DNA of 5,528 nucleotides from a bacterium UBA3756 (lineage in GTDB: Bacteria > Bacteroidota > Bacteroidia > Bacteroidales > Bacteroidaceae), in assembly GCA_002371695.1 (NCBI GenBank), contig DFGG01000110.1, positions 6,286-11,813 on the forward strand, given 5' to 3'. Position 1 is the stretch's first letter. Each line of letters begins with the position of its first letter. The notes beneath the pieces are model-generated. The model did no database searches. It saw only the letters and a list, made by a program, of their open reading frames with translations, and was not told where the DNA came from. Positions 1 to 5,463 of the stretch are shown here, piece by piece. The translations under genes were made by a program, and so were the position numbers.

Positions 1-54
1 CTGCCACTCTGAGAGCTGGGTCAGTCCGCCTTGGGTGTTCCAGTAGGTCTTCAT
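1..54 (-). CDS. N-terminal fragment of a possible CorA-family divalent cation transporter (runs off the window)
   Basis: An open frame starts at an ATG (54-52) and runs off the left edge after 18 codons, reading MKTYWNTQGGLTQLSEWQ. The start is supported by an AAGGA Shine-Dalgarno sequence 8 bases upstream and by a good Bacteroidetes-type promoter further up. From memory, CorA-like magnesium transporters of Bacteroidales begin with a similar short segment (a GG/GF, then L..W pattern before the cytoplasmic domain). That is the only basis for the family call, since none of the diagnostic parts (the two C-terminal membrane helices and the GMN loop) lies in the window. The presence of a coding start is much safer than the product name. 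If CorA is right, the protein would be an inner-membrane Mg2+/Co2+ channel. Confidence 0.5.
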   Translation of the reverse strand, partial: MKTYWNTQGGLTQLSEWQ

Positions 55-62
55 TTTGCTAA

Positions 63-67
63 TCCTT
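63..67 (-). promoter_or_regulatory. Shine-Dalgarno sequence AAGGA of the left-edge gene
   Basis: AAGGA lies 8 bases before the ATG at 54. It is the only clear Shine-Dalgarno sequence in front of a gene in this window; the starts of pepD, the flippase-like gene, rsmA and the ATPase gene have none. It lies inside AGGATTAGC (66 to 58), which is exactly complementary to GCTAATCCT further up the same leader (135 to 127). Pairing of the two would hide the ribosome site. Confidence 0.6.
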
Positions 68-160
68 TTTATCGGTGGTGCGAAGGCGCGGTGGCGCTGT
101 GGCACGAGAAATGATTGAGCGGCAAGAGGATTAGCGGTCTTGCCTGCTTGTCCTCCAGCC

Positions 161-196
161 TTAACGTTTGAATGTTTCCGCCGGGTAATCGTCCAT
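161..196 (-). CDS. Possible 11-residue leader peptide (MDDYPAETFKR)
   Basis: A short ORF runs from ATG at 196-194 to TAA at 163-161, starting about 24 bases into the predicted transcript and ending 13 bases before the leader hairpin. The bases before the ATG are AT-rich with no Shine-Dalgarno sequence, which is common for Bacteroidetes starts. The peptide begins with two aspartates, followed by Tyr-Pro and then Ala-Glu. Acidic and proline-rich N-termini are known to destabilise translating ribosomes at low Mg2+ in the enterobacterial MgtL leader, so its position before a possible Mg2+ transporter is suggestive. An ORF this short can arise by chance, and no similarity to a known leader peptide has been tested. 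Confidence 0.35.
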   Translation of the reverse strand: MDDYPAETFKR

Positions 197-225
197 ATTA
201 ATTATAAAATTAAGTTTATCGGGTG

Positions 226-256
226 CAAAGATACGAATAAAAATCCGCAGATGCAA
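226..256 (-). promoter_or_regulatory. Bacteroidetes-type promoter for the left-edge gene
   Basis: On the minus strand, TTG (256-254), a 20-base spacer and TATCTTTG (233-226) match the Bacteroidetes primary sigma factor consensus (TTTG or TTG, about 20 bases, TAnnTTTG). Transcription would start near 220. The upstream element lies in the loop of the pepD terminator hairpin, so the end of one transcription unit and the start of the next share sequence. Confidence 0.7.
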
Positions 257-273
257 GCATTCTGCGGATTTTT
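239..273 (-). terminator. Intrinsic terminator after pepD
   Basis: Bases 239-251 (AAAAATCCGCAGA) and 261-273 (TCTGCGGATTTTT) form a perfect 13-bp stem around a 9-base loop. The stem begins 8 bases after the pepD stop codon. On the minus strand the GC-rich core is followed by five T residues; on the plus strand by seven. It could therefore terminate in both directions, although only the minus strand has a gene running into it. Confidence 0.85.
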
Positions 274-281
274 TTAAGTAA

Positions 282-1739
282 TCATTTCTCAGGAATATCC
301 TCGAGCGTCTTCTTCAGCAGTTGCCAGAAGGGGTCCACAGTGGCGATGAGGGCTCGCTCGTTGGTGGTGTGGGGCGACTTCATCGTGGGGCCGAGGCTCA
401 CCACGTCGAGATGGGGATACTTGCCCAGGATGATAGAGCACTCCAGTCCGGCATGGTCTACCTGGATGATACCGTCAGTGCCGAACAGCTCCTTGTATTC
501 CTTCAGCAGCAGATGCAGTATCTCCGACTCGGGGTTGGGATCCCAGCCTCCGTAGGAGCCTGCCGTCTCTACCTTCATGCCGGCCATCGAGAAGCAGCTC
601 TCGAGGGTCTTCACGATATAGTCCTTCATGTCCTCACGGCTCGAACGGGCGAGAATCTTCAGCGAAGCCTTGCCGCCGCCGATGTTGATGATGGCGAGGT
701 TCGACGAGGTCTCCACCACGCTGGGGTAGGAGGGTATCATGCGGATCACGCCGTCGTGACAACCGTAGATAGCATTGATCAGGTTGTCTTGTATCTCTAC
801 GGGCACCTCCATCTTGGGCGTCTCCACATCCTCGCAGATCACCTCGATGCCGCTCTCGATGCCCTTGTACTCGTCCTGGAAGTCGTCCTGCCAGTCCTTG
901 GCCAGTTCCTTCATGGCCTCAATGTTCTCCTTAGGCAGTGTCAGCACGGCCTCGGCCTTGAAGGGGATGGCGTTGCGCATGTTGCCGCCCTGCCAACAGG
1001 CCAGACGGGCGTCCAGCTCTTCGATGGCCTCGCGTACCAGTCTTACCAGCAGCTTGTTGGCATTGCCGCGGCCTTCGTGGATTTCCAGACCGCTGTGTCC
1101 GCCGCGCAGACCCTTCACGGTCACCTTCACGGCAGCGTCGTCGACGTCGGTCTCTACCTCTTTATAATCGAGGGTGGCAGTGACGTCGATACCGCCTGCT
1201 GAGCCGATGACGAACTTGCCCCAGTGCTCGGAGTCGAGGTTGAGCAGGATGTCGCCCTGTAGTTCGCCTTCGGGCAGAGCGTTGGCACCAAACATGCCCG
1301 TCTCCTCATCGGCAGTGATGAGGGCCTCAATGGGACCGTGCTTCAGGCTCTTGTCTTCCATGATGGCCATGATAGCTGCCACGCCCAGACCGTTGTCGGC
1401 ACCGAGGGTGGTTCCCTTGGCTTTCACCCATTCACCGTCGATCCACGGCTCTATGGGGTCGGTCTCGAAATTGTGTTTCGACTCGGGTGTCTTCTGTGGC
1501 ACCATGTCCATGTGGGCTTGCAGGATGACGCCTTTCTTCTTCTCCATGCCTGTAGATGCCGGTTTGCGCATCACGATATTGTCGGCGGGGTCTTTGAAGG
1601 CTTCCACGCCTGCCTCTTTGGCAAAGTTGAGCAGGAATTGTTGTACTTTCTCTAAATGTCCGCTGGGGCGTGGCACTTGGGTCAGTGCATAAAAGTTCTT
1701 CCAGATGCACTGCGGGTTCAGATTCTTGATTTCACTCAT
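282..1739 (-). CDS. pepD: PepD: Xaa-His dipeptidase (aminoacyl-histidine dipeptidase, M20C family)
   Basis: This is a cytosolic di-zinc exopeptidase of the M20C family that hydrolyses dipeptides such as Xaa-His (carnosine-type) and salvages amino acids from peptides. At 485 residues it matches the length of E. coli PepD. All expected active-site residues are visible: H76 and catalytic D78 in HMDM, bridging D115 in GADNG, catalytic E145 with metal ligand E146 in DEETG, D169 in NLDSE, and H457 in SPHTT. Their spacing equals that of Vibrio PepD (H80, D82, D119, E149, E150, D173, H461) with a constant offset of 4, as I recall that numbering. The lid-domain motif GGHSGLEIH lies at 213-221. There is no signal peptide. 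The ATG overlaps the stop of the upstream flippase-like gene by 8 bases and has no Shine-Dalgarno sequence, so translation is probably coupled. A strong terminator follows directly. Confidence 0.96.
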   Translation of the reverse strand: MSEIKNLNPQCIWKNFYALTQVPRPSGHLEKVQQFLLNFAKEAGVEAFKDPADNIVMRKPASTGMEKKKGVILQAHMDMVPQKTPESKHNFETDPIEPWIDGEWVKAKGTTLGADNGLGVAAIMAIMEDKSLKHGPIEALITADEETGMFGANALPEGELQGDILLNLDSEHWGKFVIGSAGGIDVTATLDYKEVETDVDDAAVKVTVKGLRGGHSGLEIHEGRGNANKLLVRLVREAIEELDARLACWQGGNMRNAIPFKAEAVLTLPKENIEAMKELAKDWQDDFQDEYKGIESGIEVICEDVETPKMEVPVEIQDNLINAIYGCHDGVIRMIPSYPSVVETSSNLAIINIGGGKASLKILARSSREDMKDYIVKTLESCFSMAGMKVETAGSYGGWDPNPESEILHLLLKEYKELFGTDGIIQVDHAGLECSIILGKYPHLDVVSLGPTMKSPHTTNERALIATVDPFWQLLKKTLEDIPEK

Positions 1740-2745
1740 AGTTGTTTGTTTTATTGGGATTTAAACGTTTTGTAAAGTTCAGTGCTGCCCATGCATAGAT
1801 ACCCAGCACGACGACAAGCATCGTCTGTACGGTATGTACGATGAGCACGAAGATCAGTGCCTGCTCCTCCATCACACCATAGAGCACGAGCATCGTCTTG
1901 ATGGCAAAGTGCCAGGGACCAGCACCGTTGGGCGTTGGCACGATGACGGCAAAGTTGGCCACCACGAAGGCCACCAGCGCACAGCCTATGCCCAGGTGAG
2001 CCGTGAAGTCGAAACAGTAGAAGGTGAGGTAGAAGTGCAGGAAGTAGCTTACCCAGATGGCGATGGAGAATATCAGGTAGAGCGGCAGGTTGCTGATGCC
2101 TCTTAGCGAGAGTACACCCTCCCAGATGCCAGTGAGCGTCATCTTCACCTTATTATATATTGAGAAGTTCTTCAGCAACAGGTGCAGCAGTATCAGTACG
2201 GCGATGCCGCAGACGATGGTCACAATCCATCCGGTGAGCGAGAAACCGCTCAGAATGCCGTCGAGCGAGGTGCCTGTCTCCTGGAAGAAGGTGCCGAAGG
2301 TGCTGATTTCCAACAGCAGTATCAGTCCTGAGTAGCCCATCACGATGAGCGTGTCGACGGCTCTCTCTGTGACCACCGTGCCCAGCGCCTTCGAGAATGA
2401 GATGCCCTCATAGCTCTTCAGCACGGCACAGCGGGAGAATTCGCCGATGCGCGGGATGACCAGACTGGCTGCATAGCTGATGAAGATGGAGTAGACGGTG
2501 GTAGAGGTGCGCGGGTGTTCGCCGATGGGCTCCAGTGTCTGCTTCCACCTCCAGGCACGGAACATCTGTGCCAGGATGCCGAAGGGAAACGAGAGCAGCA
2601 TCCATGTCCAGTCCATCTCCTCTGTCAGTATGGTGCGGATGCTCCCGAAGTCCTCACCACGGTACATCCACCATAGAATGACACTGCCCAGGATGATGGG
2701 CAGGACTATTTTCGCTGCATTAGCTGCTATAACTTTCAGTTCCAA
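1732..2745 (-). CDS. Flippase-like integral membrane protein (LPG_synthase_TM / UPF0104 family)
   Basis: This is a polytopic inner-membrane protein of 337 residues resembling the transmembrane domain of lysylphosphatidylglycerol synthase (MprF flippase part), without the catalytic aminoacyl-transfer domain. Likely membrane segments are around 11-28, 47-63, 83-98, 131-148, 171-191, 220-241, 250-269 and 282-317 (probably two). Family-type motifs are RAWRWK (63-68), IPRIGEFSR (97-105), TERAVD (126-131) and the PTPNGAGPWHF loop (270-280). Stand-alone members are usually annotated as hypothetical or as lipid/glycolipid flippases; the substrate here is unknown. The start is TTG at 2745. An in-frame TAG lies two codons upstream, there is no in-frame ATG before residue 27, and using that one would remove the first membrane segment. 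The predicted transcript starts about 30 bases upstream. It is the first gene of an operon with pepD (ATGAGTGA overlap). Confidence 0.88.
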   Translation of the reverse strand: MELKVIAANAAKIVLPIILGSVILWWMYRGEDFGSIRTILTEEMDWTWMLLSFPFGILAQMFRAWRWKQTLEPIGEHPRTSTTVYSIFISYAASLVIPRIGEFSRCAVLKSYEGISFSKALGTVVTERAVDTLIVMGYSGLILLLEISTFGTFFQETGTSLDGILSGFSLTGWIVTIVCGIAVLILLHLLLKNFSIYNKVKMTLTGIWEGVLSLRGISNLPLYLIFSIAIWVSYFLHFYLTFYCFDFTAHLGIGCALVAFVVANFAVIVPTPNGAGPWHFAIKTMLVLYGVMEEQALIFVLIVHTVQTMLVVVLGIYAWAALNFTKRLNPNKTNNYE

Positions 2746-2781
2746 CGGCTATGTGTAGGTTTGTAAATGAGTTTTCTTTTG

Positions 2782-2815
2782 CAAAATTAGGAAAAAAAAT
2801 CGTAACTCGACAAAA
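2782..2815 (-). promoter_or_regulatory. Promoter of the flippase-like gene-pepD operon
   Basis: On the minus strand, TTTTG (2815-2811), a 21-base spacer with a run of eight T, and TAATTTTG (2789-2782) fit the Bacteroidetes consensus. Transcription would begin near 2775, leaving roughly 30 bases before the TTG start. This supports that start, because nothing usable lies between. Confidence 0.7.
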
Positions 2816-2832
2816 GGAAGCGTTTTTTTTTC
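2791..2832. repeat. A-tract/T-tract inverted repeat between divergent promoters
   Basis: GAAAAAAAATCG (2791-2802) and CGTTTTTTTTTC (2821-2832) are inverted copies with one mismatch, separated by 18 bases. The tract centres are about 31-32 bases apart, close to three helical turns. The sequence lies between the two divergent promoters, partly inside the minus-strand promoter spacer. It may bend the DNA or act as an upstream element, but it may also just be AT-rich intergenic sequence. Confidence 0.4.
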
Positions 2833-2847
2833 ATTTTCCCTTCAAAA

Positions 2848-2879
2848 TTTGGTGTTCTGATGCTTTATTTGTACCTTTG
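2848..2879 (+). promoter_or_regulatory. rsmA promoter, nearly touching the start codon
   Basis: TTTG (2848-2851), a 20-base spacer and TACCTTTG (2872-2879) match the Bacteroidetes promoter consensus. Only five bases separate the -7 element from the ATG at 2885. Transcription normally begins a few bases after this element, so the transcript would start at or within a few bases of the start codon. Confidence 0.7.
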
Positions 2880-2884
2880 TACCC

Positions 2885-3694
2885 ATGAAACAGGTTAGAC
2901 CCAAGAAGAACTTAGGCCAGCATTTCCTCACTGACCTGAATATCGCCAAGCGCATCGCCGATACGGTCGATGAACCCTTTGCCGAACTCCCCGTACTCGA
3001 GGTGGGACCCGGCATGGGCGTGATGACGCAATATCTCGTGGAGAAGCCACGCCCCTTGAAGGTGGTCGAGATCGACCGCGAGTCGGTGGCCTGGCTTCAG
3101 GAGCATTTCCCCCGTCTTCAGGATCAGATAATAGGTGGCGACTTCCTCCGCATGGACCTCCACGAGGTGTTCGACGGCAAGCCGTTTGTGCTTACAGGCA
3201 ACTATCCCTACGATATCTCCTCGCAGATATTCTTCCACATGCTCGACTTCAAGGACCTCATCCCTTGCTGCACGGGCATGATTCAGCACGAGGTGGCGCT
3301 CCGTATCGCTTCGCAGCCGGGCACCAAGCAGTACGGCATTCTCTCGGTGATGATTCAGGCCTGGTATGATGTGGAGTATCTCTTCACCGTGGAGCCAGGC
3401 GTGTTCAACCCTCCTCCAAAGGTGCAGAGTGCTGTCATCCGCATGACCCGCAACAGCGTCACCGACCTGGGATGCGATGAACAGCTCTTCCGCCGTGTGG
3501 TCAAGGCTGTATTCAACCAGCGTCGCAAGATGCTGCGCGTTTCCCTGCGACAACTGTTCAACGGCGATCACCCCGCATCGCCCTCCTTCTTCGAAAATCC
3601 CATGATGACCCGTCGTCCTGAGCAACTGTCCATCCCCGAGTTCGTCAGTCTCACGAATCTTGTGGCTGAGCAACTGTCTGCCGGCTCGGCTTGA
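2885..3694 (+). CDS. rsmA: RsmA/KsgA: 16S rRNA (adenine1518-N6/adenine1519-N6)-dimethyltransferase
   Basis: This enzyme uses S-adenosylmethionine to dimethylate two adjacent adenines in helix 45 of 16S rRNA, a late step and checkpoint in 30S subunit assembly. The 269-residue length is typical. Visible motifs are KKNLGQHFLTD (7-17), the SAM-binding LEVGPGMG (38-45), the acidic residue after strand 2 in EID (62-64), GGDF (84-87), and the catalytic motif IV as NYPYDIS (106-112), in place of the NLPYNIS/T common elsewhere. FNPPPKVQSAVIRM (174-187), FNQRRKMLR (210-218) and RPEQLS (244-249) complete the family pattern. The ATG at 2885 must be the start because the conserved GQHFL block begins only about 10 residues in. 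There is no Shine-Dalgarno sequence and essentially no room for a 5' leader. It is transcribed alone, divergent from the pepD operon and convergent with the ATPase gene. Confidence 0.97.
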   Translation: MKQVRPKKNLGQHFLTDLNIAKRIADTVDEPFAELPVLEVGPGMGVMTQYLVEKPRPLKVVEIDRESVAWLQEHFPRLQDQIIGGDFLRMDLHEVFDGKPFVLTGNYPYDISSQIFFHMLDFKDLIPCCTGMIQHEVALRIASQPGTKQYGILSVMIQAWYDVEYLFTVEPGVFNPPPKVQSAVIRMTRNSVTDLGCDEQLFRRVVKAVFNQRRKMLRVSLRQLFNGDHPASPSFFENPMMTRRPEQLSIPEFVSLTNLVAEQLSAGSA

Positions 3695-3740
3695 ATCTGT
3701 CTTTTGGAATATTGCCTGTCGGTATCAAATAATCGGAGAT

Positions 3741-3767
3741 ACTTAGGCTCTGGTGTTCAGGCTAAGT
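3741..3767. other. Stem-loop between convergent genes
   Basis: ACTTAG (3741-3746) pairs with CTAAGT (3762-3767), and an inner CTG (3750-3752) pairs with CAG (3758-3760) across unequal bulges. It lies 47 bases after the rsmA stop and includes the stop codon of the ATPase gene (3764-3762). No T tract follows on either strand, so it is a weak candidate for a shared terminator. Nothing better is visible in the 67-base gap. Confidence 0.3.
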
Positions 3768-5378
3768 AGGTATGCTCTCCCACTCACATATATTCCTCTC
3801 CTGGCTGCTGAAGCATAGGGCAACCTTTGTCAGCGGACGGCCGTCACTGCGGTATTTGCCGGCATAGTCCTTGTCGTCTATCTGCTTGAGGGCTGCATCA
3901 GCATGCTTGTCCATCTTGATCTCGAAGATATATATGCCTTTTGGCATGCGAATGACGATGTCGGAGCGGCCCTTGGCAGTCGACTCCTCGGCTGTCACGT
4001 CGGCCCCAAAAGCCATAAGCAGTGTATATAACAGGGCGTGATAGTAATGCTCGTCTCTGGCCTTGTCCTTGTCGGAAAGTTGATAGGGAATGCCGGAGAA
4101 AAATGCCTTGATGGCTTCTATGAAAGGTGGCAGTTCGTCGTCGCGGCGGAATATCTTGTAGGCTCGGAGCAGCTGGCTCTTGTCCTTGTCATCTCTGTCT
4201 TGGCGTTGTGTCACTTGTTGGTACAGGCAATCGGCGAAGCCTTTGCTTACCTCGGTATTCGGGAAGCCAAGGGTGTATTCGTCCAATTCCTTGTCGTAGT
4301 CCTTAATGGTCAGGTATCCGCTTTGATAGAGCACGGGAAGTACTGCTTGATAGCTGTTGAAGGGCCTGTCGAAGGCTGTTGACTCGCATACGATACCATC
4401 GATGTCCTGAAGGTTGATAGGTGGCATTTTTGCCAGCATGTCGATGAGTGCGCTTGGAGTGGCACTGCTGAACCAATAGTCCCTCAGTTCTCCAGAACTG
4501 AAAGCGTTGATGATACTGAACGGGTTGTATATGTCAGTCAGCTTCTCACTGAAGTGGTAACCGTCATAGGCCCTTTTCAGTCTTTCGAGCATGTCGTCAT
4601 ATCCGGTATTGTTTTCTTGGGCCAGCTGCTCTATGTCCTGATGCAGCTGGGTGGTAAGCTCTTCCTTGCTGATGCCGCAGATGGTTTCGTAGCGCGCCTG
4701 CATCGAGATGTTGATAACCTGGTTGAGCGTGCTGAAGATGCCCATCTGTGAAAACTTGGTGATGCCAGTAATGAAGATGAATCTCAGGTGCTCATTCAGG
4801 CTTTTAAGCGGGCTGAAGAGGGCTGAGAATGTGTCGCGGACATGTTTCTCCTTTTCGATATTACCGATGGCATGCAACATCTGGTTGTCGTATTCGTCGA
4901 TCAGCACCACGCCTCTTTGCCCTGTCAGCTGATGGGCGGTGCGCACCAGGTTGGCAAAACGATGGCCTGAAGCCTCGAGCGAGTTCTCGATGTCGTATTT
5001 CTTTTCGTAGCGAAGGAGCACAGAGTCGATATACTCGTCGAGTGTCGCAAAGTCTTTCAGGTTCGTCTCGCTGAAGTCGAAGCGGAACACAGGGTGGACT
5101 TCCCATCGCCAGTCGCTTCTTGCGATGAAGAGTTGTGGCTGTACGGTGCCATCGCTGAGCGACATCTCCTCAAACAGTTCACGCTTGCCAAGGAATATGG
5201 CCTCGAGTGTGGATACTAGCAAAGACTTCCCGAATCGTCTGGGACGACTGAGGAAGTAGGGATAGCCCTCGGTTATCATCTTGTAGATGAGGGGTGTCTT
5301 GTCTATATAGACGTAGCCGTCGCGTCGAAGACTTTCAAAGTCTTGTATGCCTGCCGGGTATTTTCTCTTTGCTGCCAT
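3762..5378 (-). CDS. AAA-ATPase-like protein with C-terminal PD-(D/E)XK nuclease-fold domain
   Basis: The 538 residues match the two-domain architecture of Pfam AAA-ATPase_like (PF09820) followed by PDDEXK_9 (PF08011, formerly DUF1703), a family found in many copies in Bacteroidales genomes and of unestablished function. The N-terminus carries the family signature YPAGIQDF and YVYIDKT (7-27). The P-loop is SRPRRFGKS (44-52): GKS is kept, but the first glycine is arginine, as is usual in the family. Walker B is VVLIDEYD (157-164) and TGITKFS (204-210) follows. The nuclease-like core is GRSDIV (470-475) with EIK (486-488) and the helix Q499...Y505. There is no signal peptide or membrane segment. 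The ATG is preceded by an AT-rich leader of about 25 bases without a Shine-Dalgarno sequence. Hand counts of 60-base lines give 47-52% GC against 60-62% in the neighbouring genes, suggesting a different history. A role in defence or DNA exchange is only conjecture. Confidence 0.9.
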   Translation of the reverse strand: MAAKRKYPAGIQDFESLRRDGYVYIDKTPLIYKMITEGYPYFLSRPRRFGKSLLVSTLEAIFLGKRELFEEMSLSDGTVQPQLFIARSDWRWEVHPVFRFDFSETNLKDFATLDEYIDSVLLRYEKKYDIENSLEASGHRFANLVRTAHQLTGQRGVVLIDEYDNQMLHAIGNIEKEKHVRDTFSALFSPLKSLNEHLRFIFITGITKFSQMGIFSTLNQVINISMQARYETICGISKEELTTQLHQDIEQLAQENNTGYDDMLERLKRAYDGYHFSEKLTDIYNPFSIINAFSSGELRDYWFSSATPSALIDMLAKMPPINLQDIDGIVCESTAFDRPFNSYQAVLPVLYQSGYLTIKDYDKELDEYTLGFPNTEVSKGFADCLYQQVTQRQDRDDKDKSQLLRAYKIFRRDDELPPFIEAIKAFFSGIPYQLSDKDKARDEHYYHALLYTLLMAFGADVTAEESTAKGRSDIVIRMPKGIYIFEIKMDKHADAALKQIDDKDYAGKYRSDGRPLTKVALCFSSQERNICEWESIPT

Positions 5379-5408
5379 ACTTTAATATATATTGATGCCT
5401 TGACGCTG

Positions 5409-5440
5409 CAAAGATACGAAAATCCCTGCAAAGTACCAAA
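5409..5440 (-). promoter_or_regulatory. Promoter of the AAA-ATPase-like gene
   Basis: On the minus strand, TTTG (5440-5437), 20 bases and TATCTTTG (5416-5409) match the Bacteroidetes consensus exactly, placing the transcription start near 5402 and about 25 bases before the ATG. The upstream element falls inside the terminator hairpin of the preceding gene. Confidence 0.72.
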
Positions 5441-5455
5441 CTTTACGGGGATTTT
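5419..5455 (-). terminator. Intrinsic terminator after the right-edge gene
   Basis: Bases 5419-5434 pair with 5440-5455 in a 16-position stem (one G-T wobble, one C-A mismatch) around a five-base loop. The outer arms are AAAATCCC and GGGATTTT and the inner arms AAAGT and ACTTT. The stem starts 8 bases after the stop codon of the right-edge gene, and on the minus strand it ends in TTTT. It could work on the plus strand as well. Confidence 0.72.
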
Positions 5456-5463
5456 CCGATGAT

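Larger units (their letters stand above)
55..220 (-). promoter_or_regulatory. Structured 5' leader (about 165 nt) with upstream ORF, stem-loop and anti-Shine-Dalgarno element
   Basis: From the predicted transcription start near 220 to the ATG at 54 the leader is about 165 bases, much longer than the other leaders here (0 to about 30). Reading 5' to 3' on the minus strand it contains an AT-rich stretch, an 11-codon ORF (196-161), and a stem-loop. The stem-loop arms are 148-138 (AGC, bulged A, GGCAAGA) and 127-118 (TCTTGCCGCT), with a 10-base loop (137-128). The loop plus one stem base holds GCTAATCCT (135-127), complementary over 9 bases to AGGATTAGC (66-58), which contains the Shine-Dalgarno sequence. 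A GC-rich stretch (about 76-105) with small possible hairpins lies between. The elements are seen directly; a switch between the local hairpin and the long-range pairing is inferred. I do not recognise a known riboswitch class. Confidence 0.5.

Noticed and set aside
55..220. Known riboswitch such as an M-box in the leader of the left-edge gene
   Set aside because: I could not match the conserved core of any riboswitch class by eye. The visible logic (short ORF, hairpin, anti-Shine-Dalgarno) is of a different type.
321..1202. Long plus-strand open frame (293 codons) opposite pepD, with several shorter ones between 340 and 1692
   Set aside because: It lies fully antisense to a clearly identified gene with intact active-site motifs. 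GC-rich third positions in pepD deplete stops on the other strand. The translation is low-complexity, rich in His, Leu, Val and Gly, with no recognisable motif.
2912..3673. Minus-strand open frame (253 codons) opposite rsmA
   Set aside because: It is antisense to almost the whole of rsmA, has a His/Glu/Leu-rich translation of the kind produced by GC-biased codons, and has no promoter or start context.
3741..3767. Stem-loop as a firm bidirectional terminator for rsmA and the ATPase gene
   Set aside because: The stem is only six base pairs plus a bulged three-pair inner part, with no T tract on either strand. It is kept only as a low-confidence structure.
4038..4382. Plus-strand open frames opposite the ATPase gene (also 4554-4751, 4708-4932 and 4829-5074)
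   Set aside because: They are short, antisense to a gene with clear domain motifs, mutually overlapping in different frames, and lack promoters or start signals.
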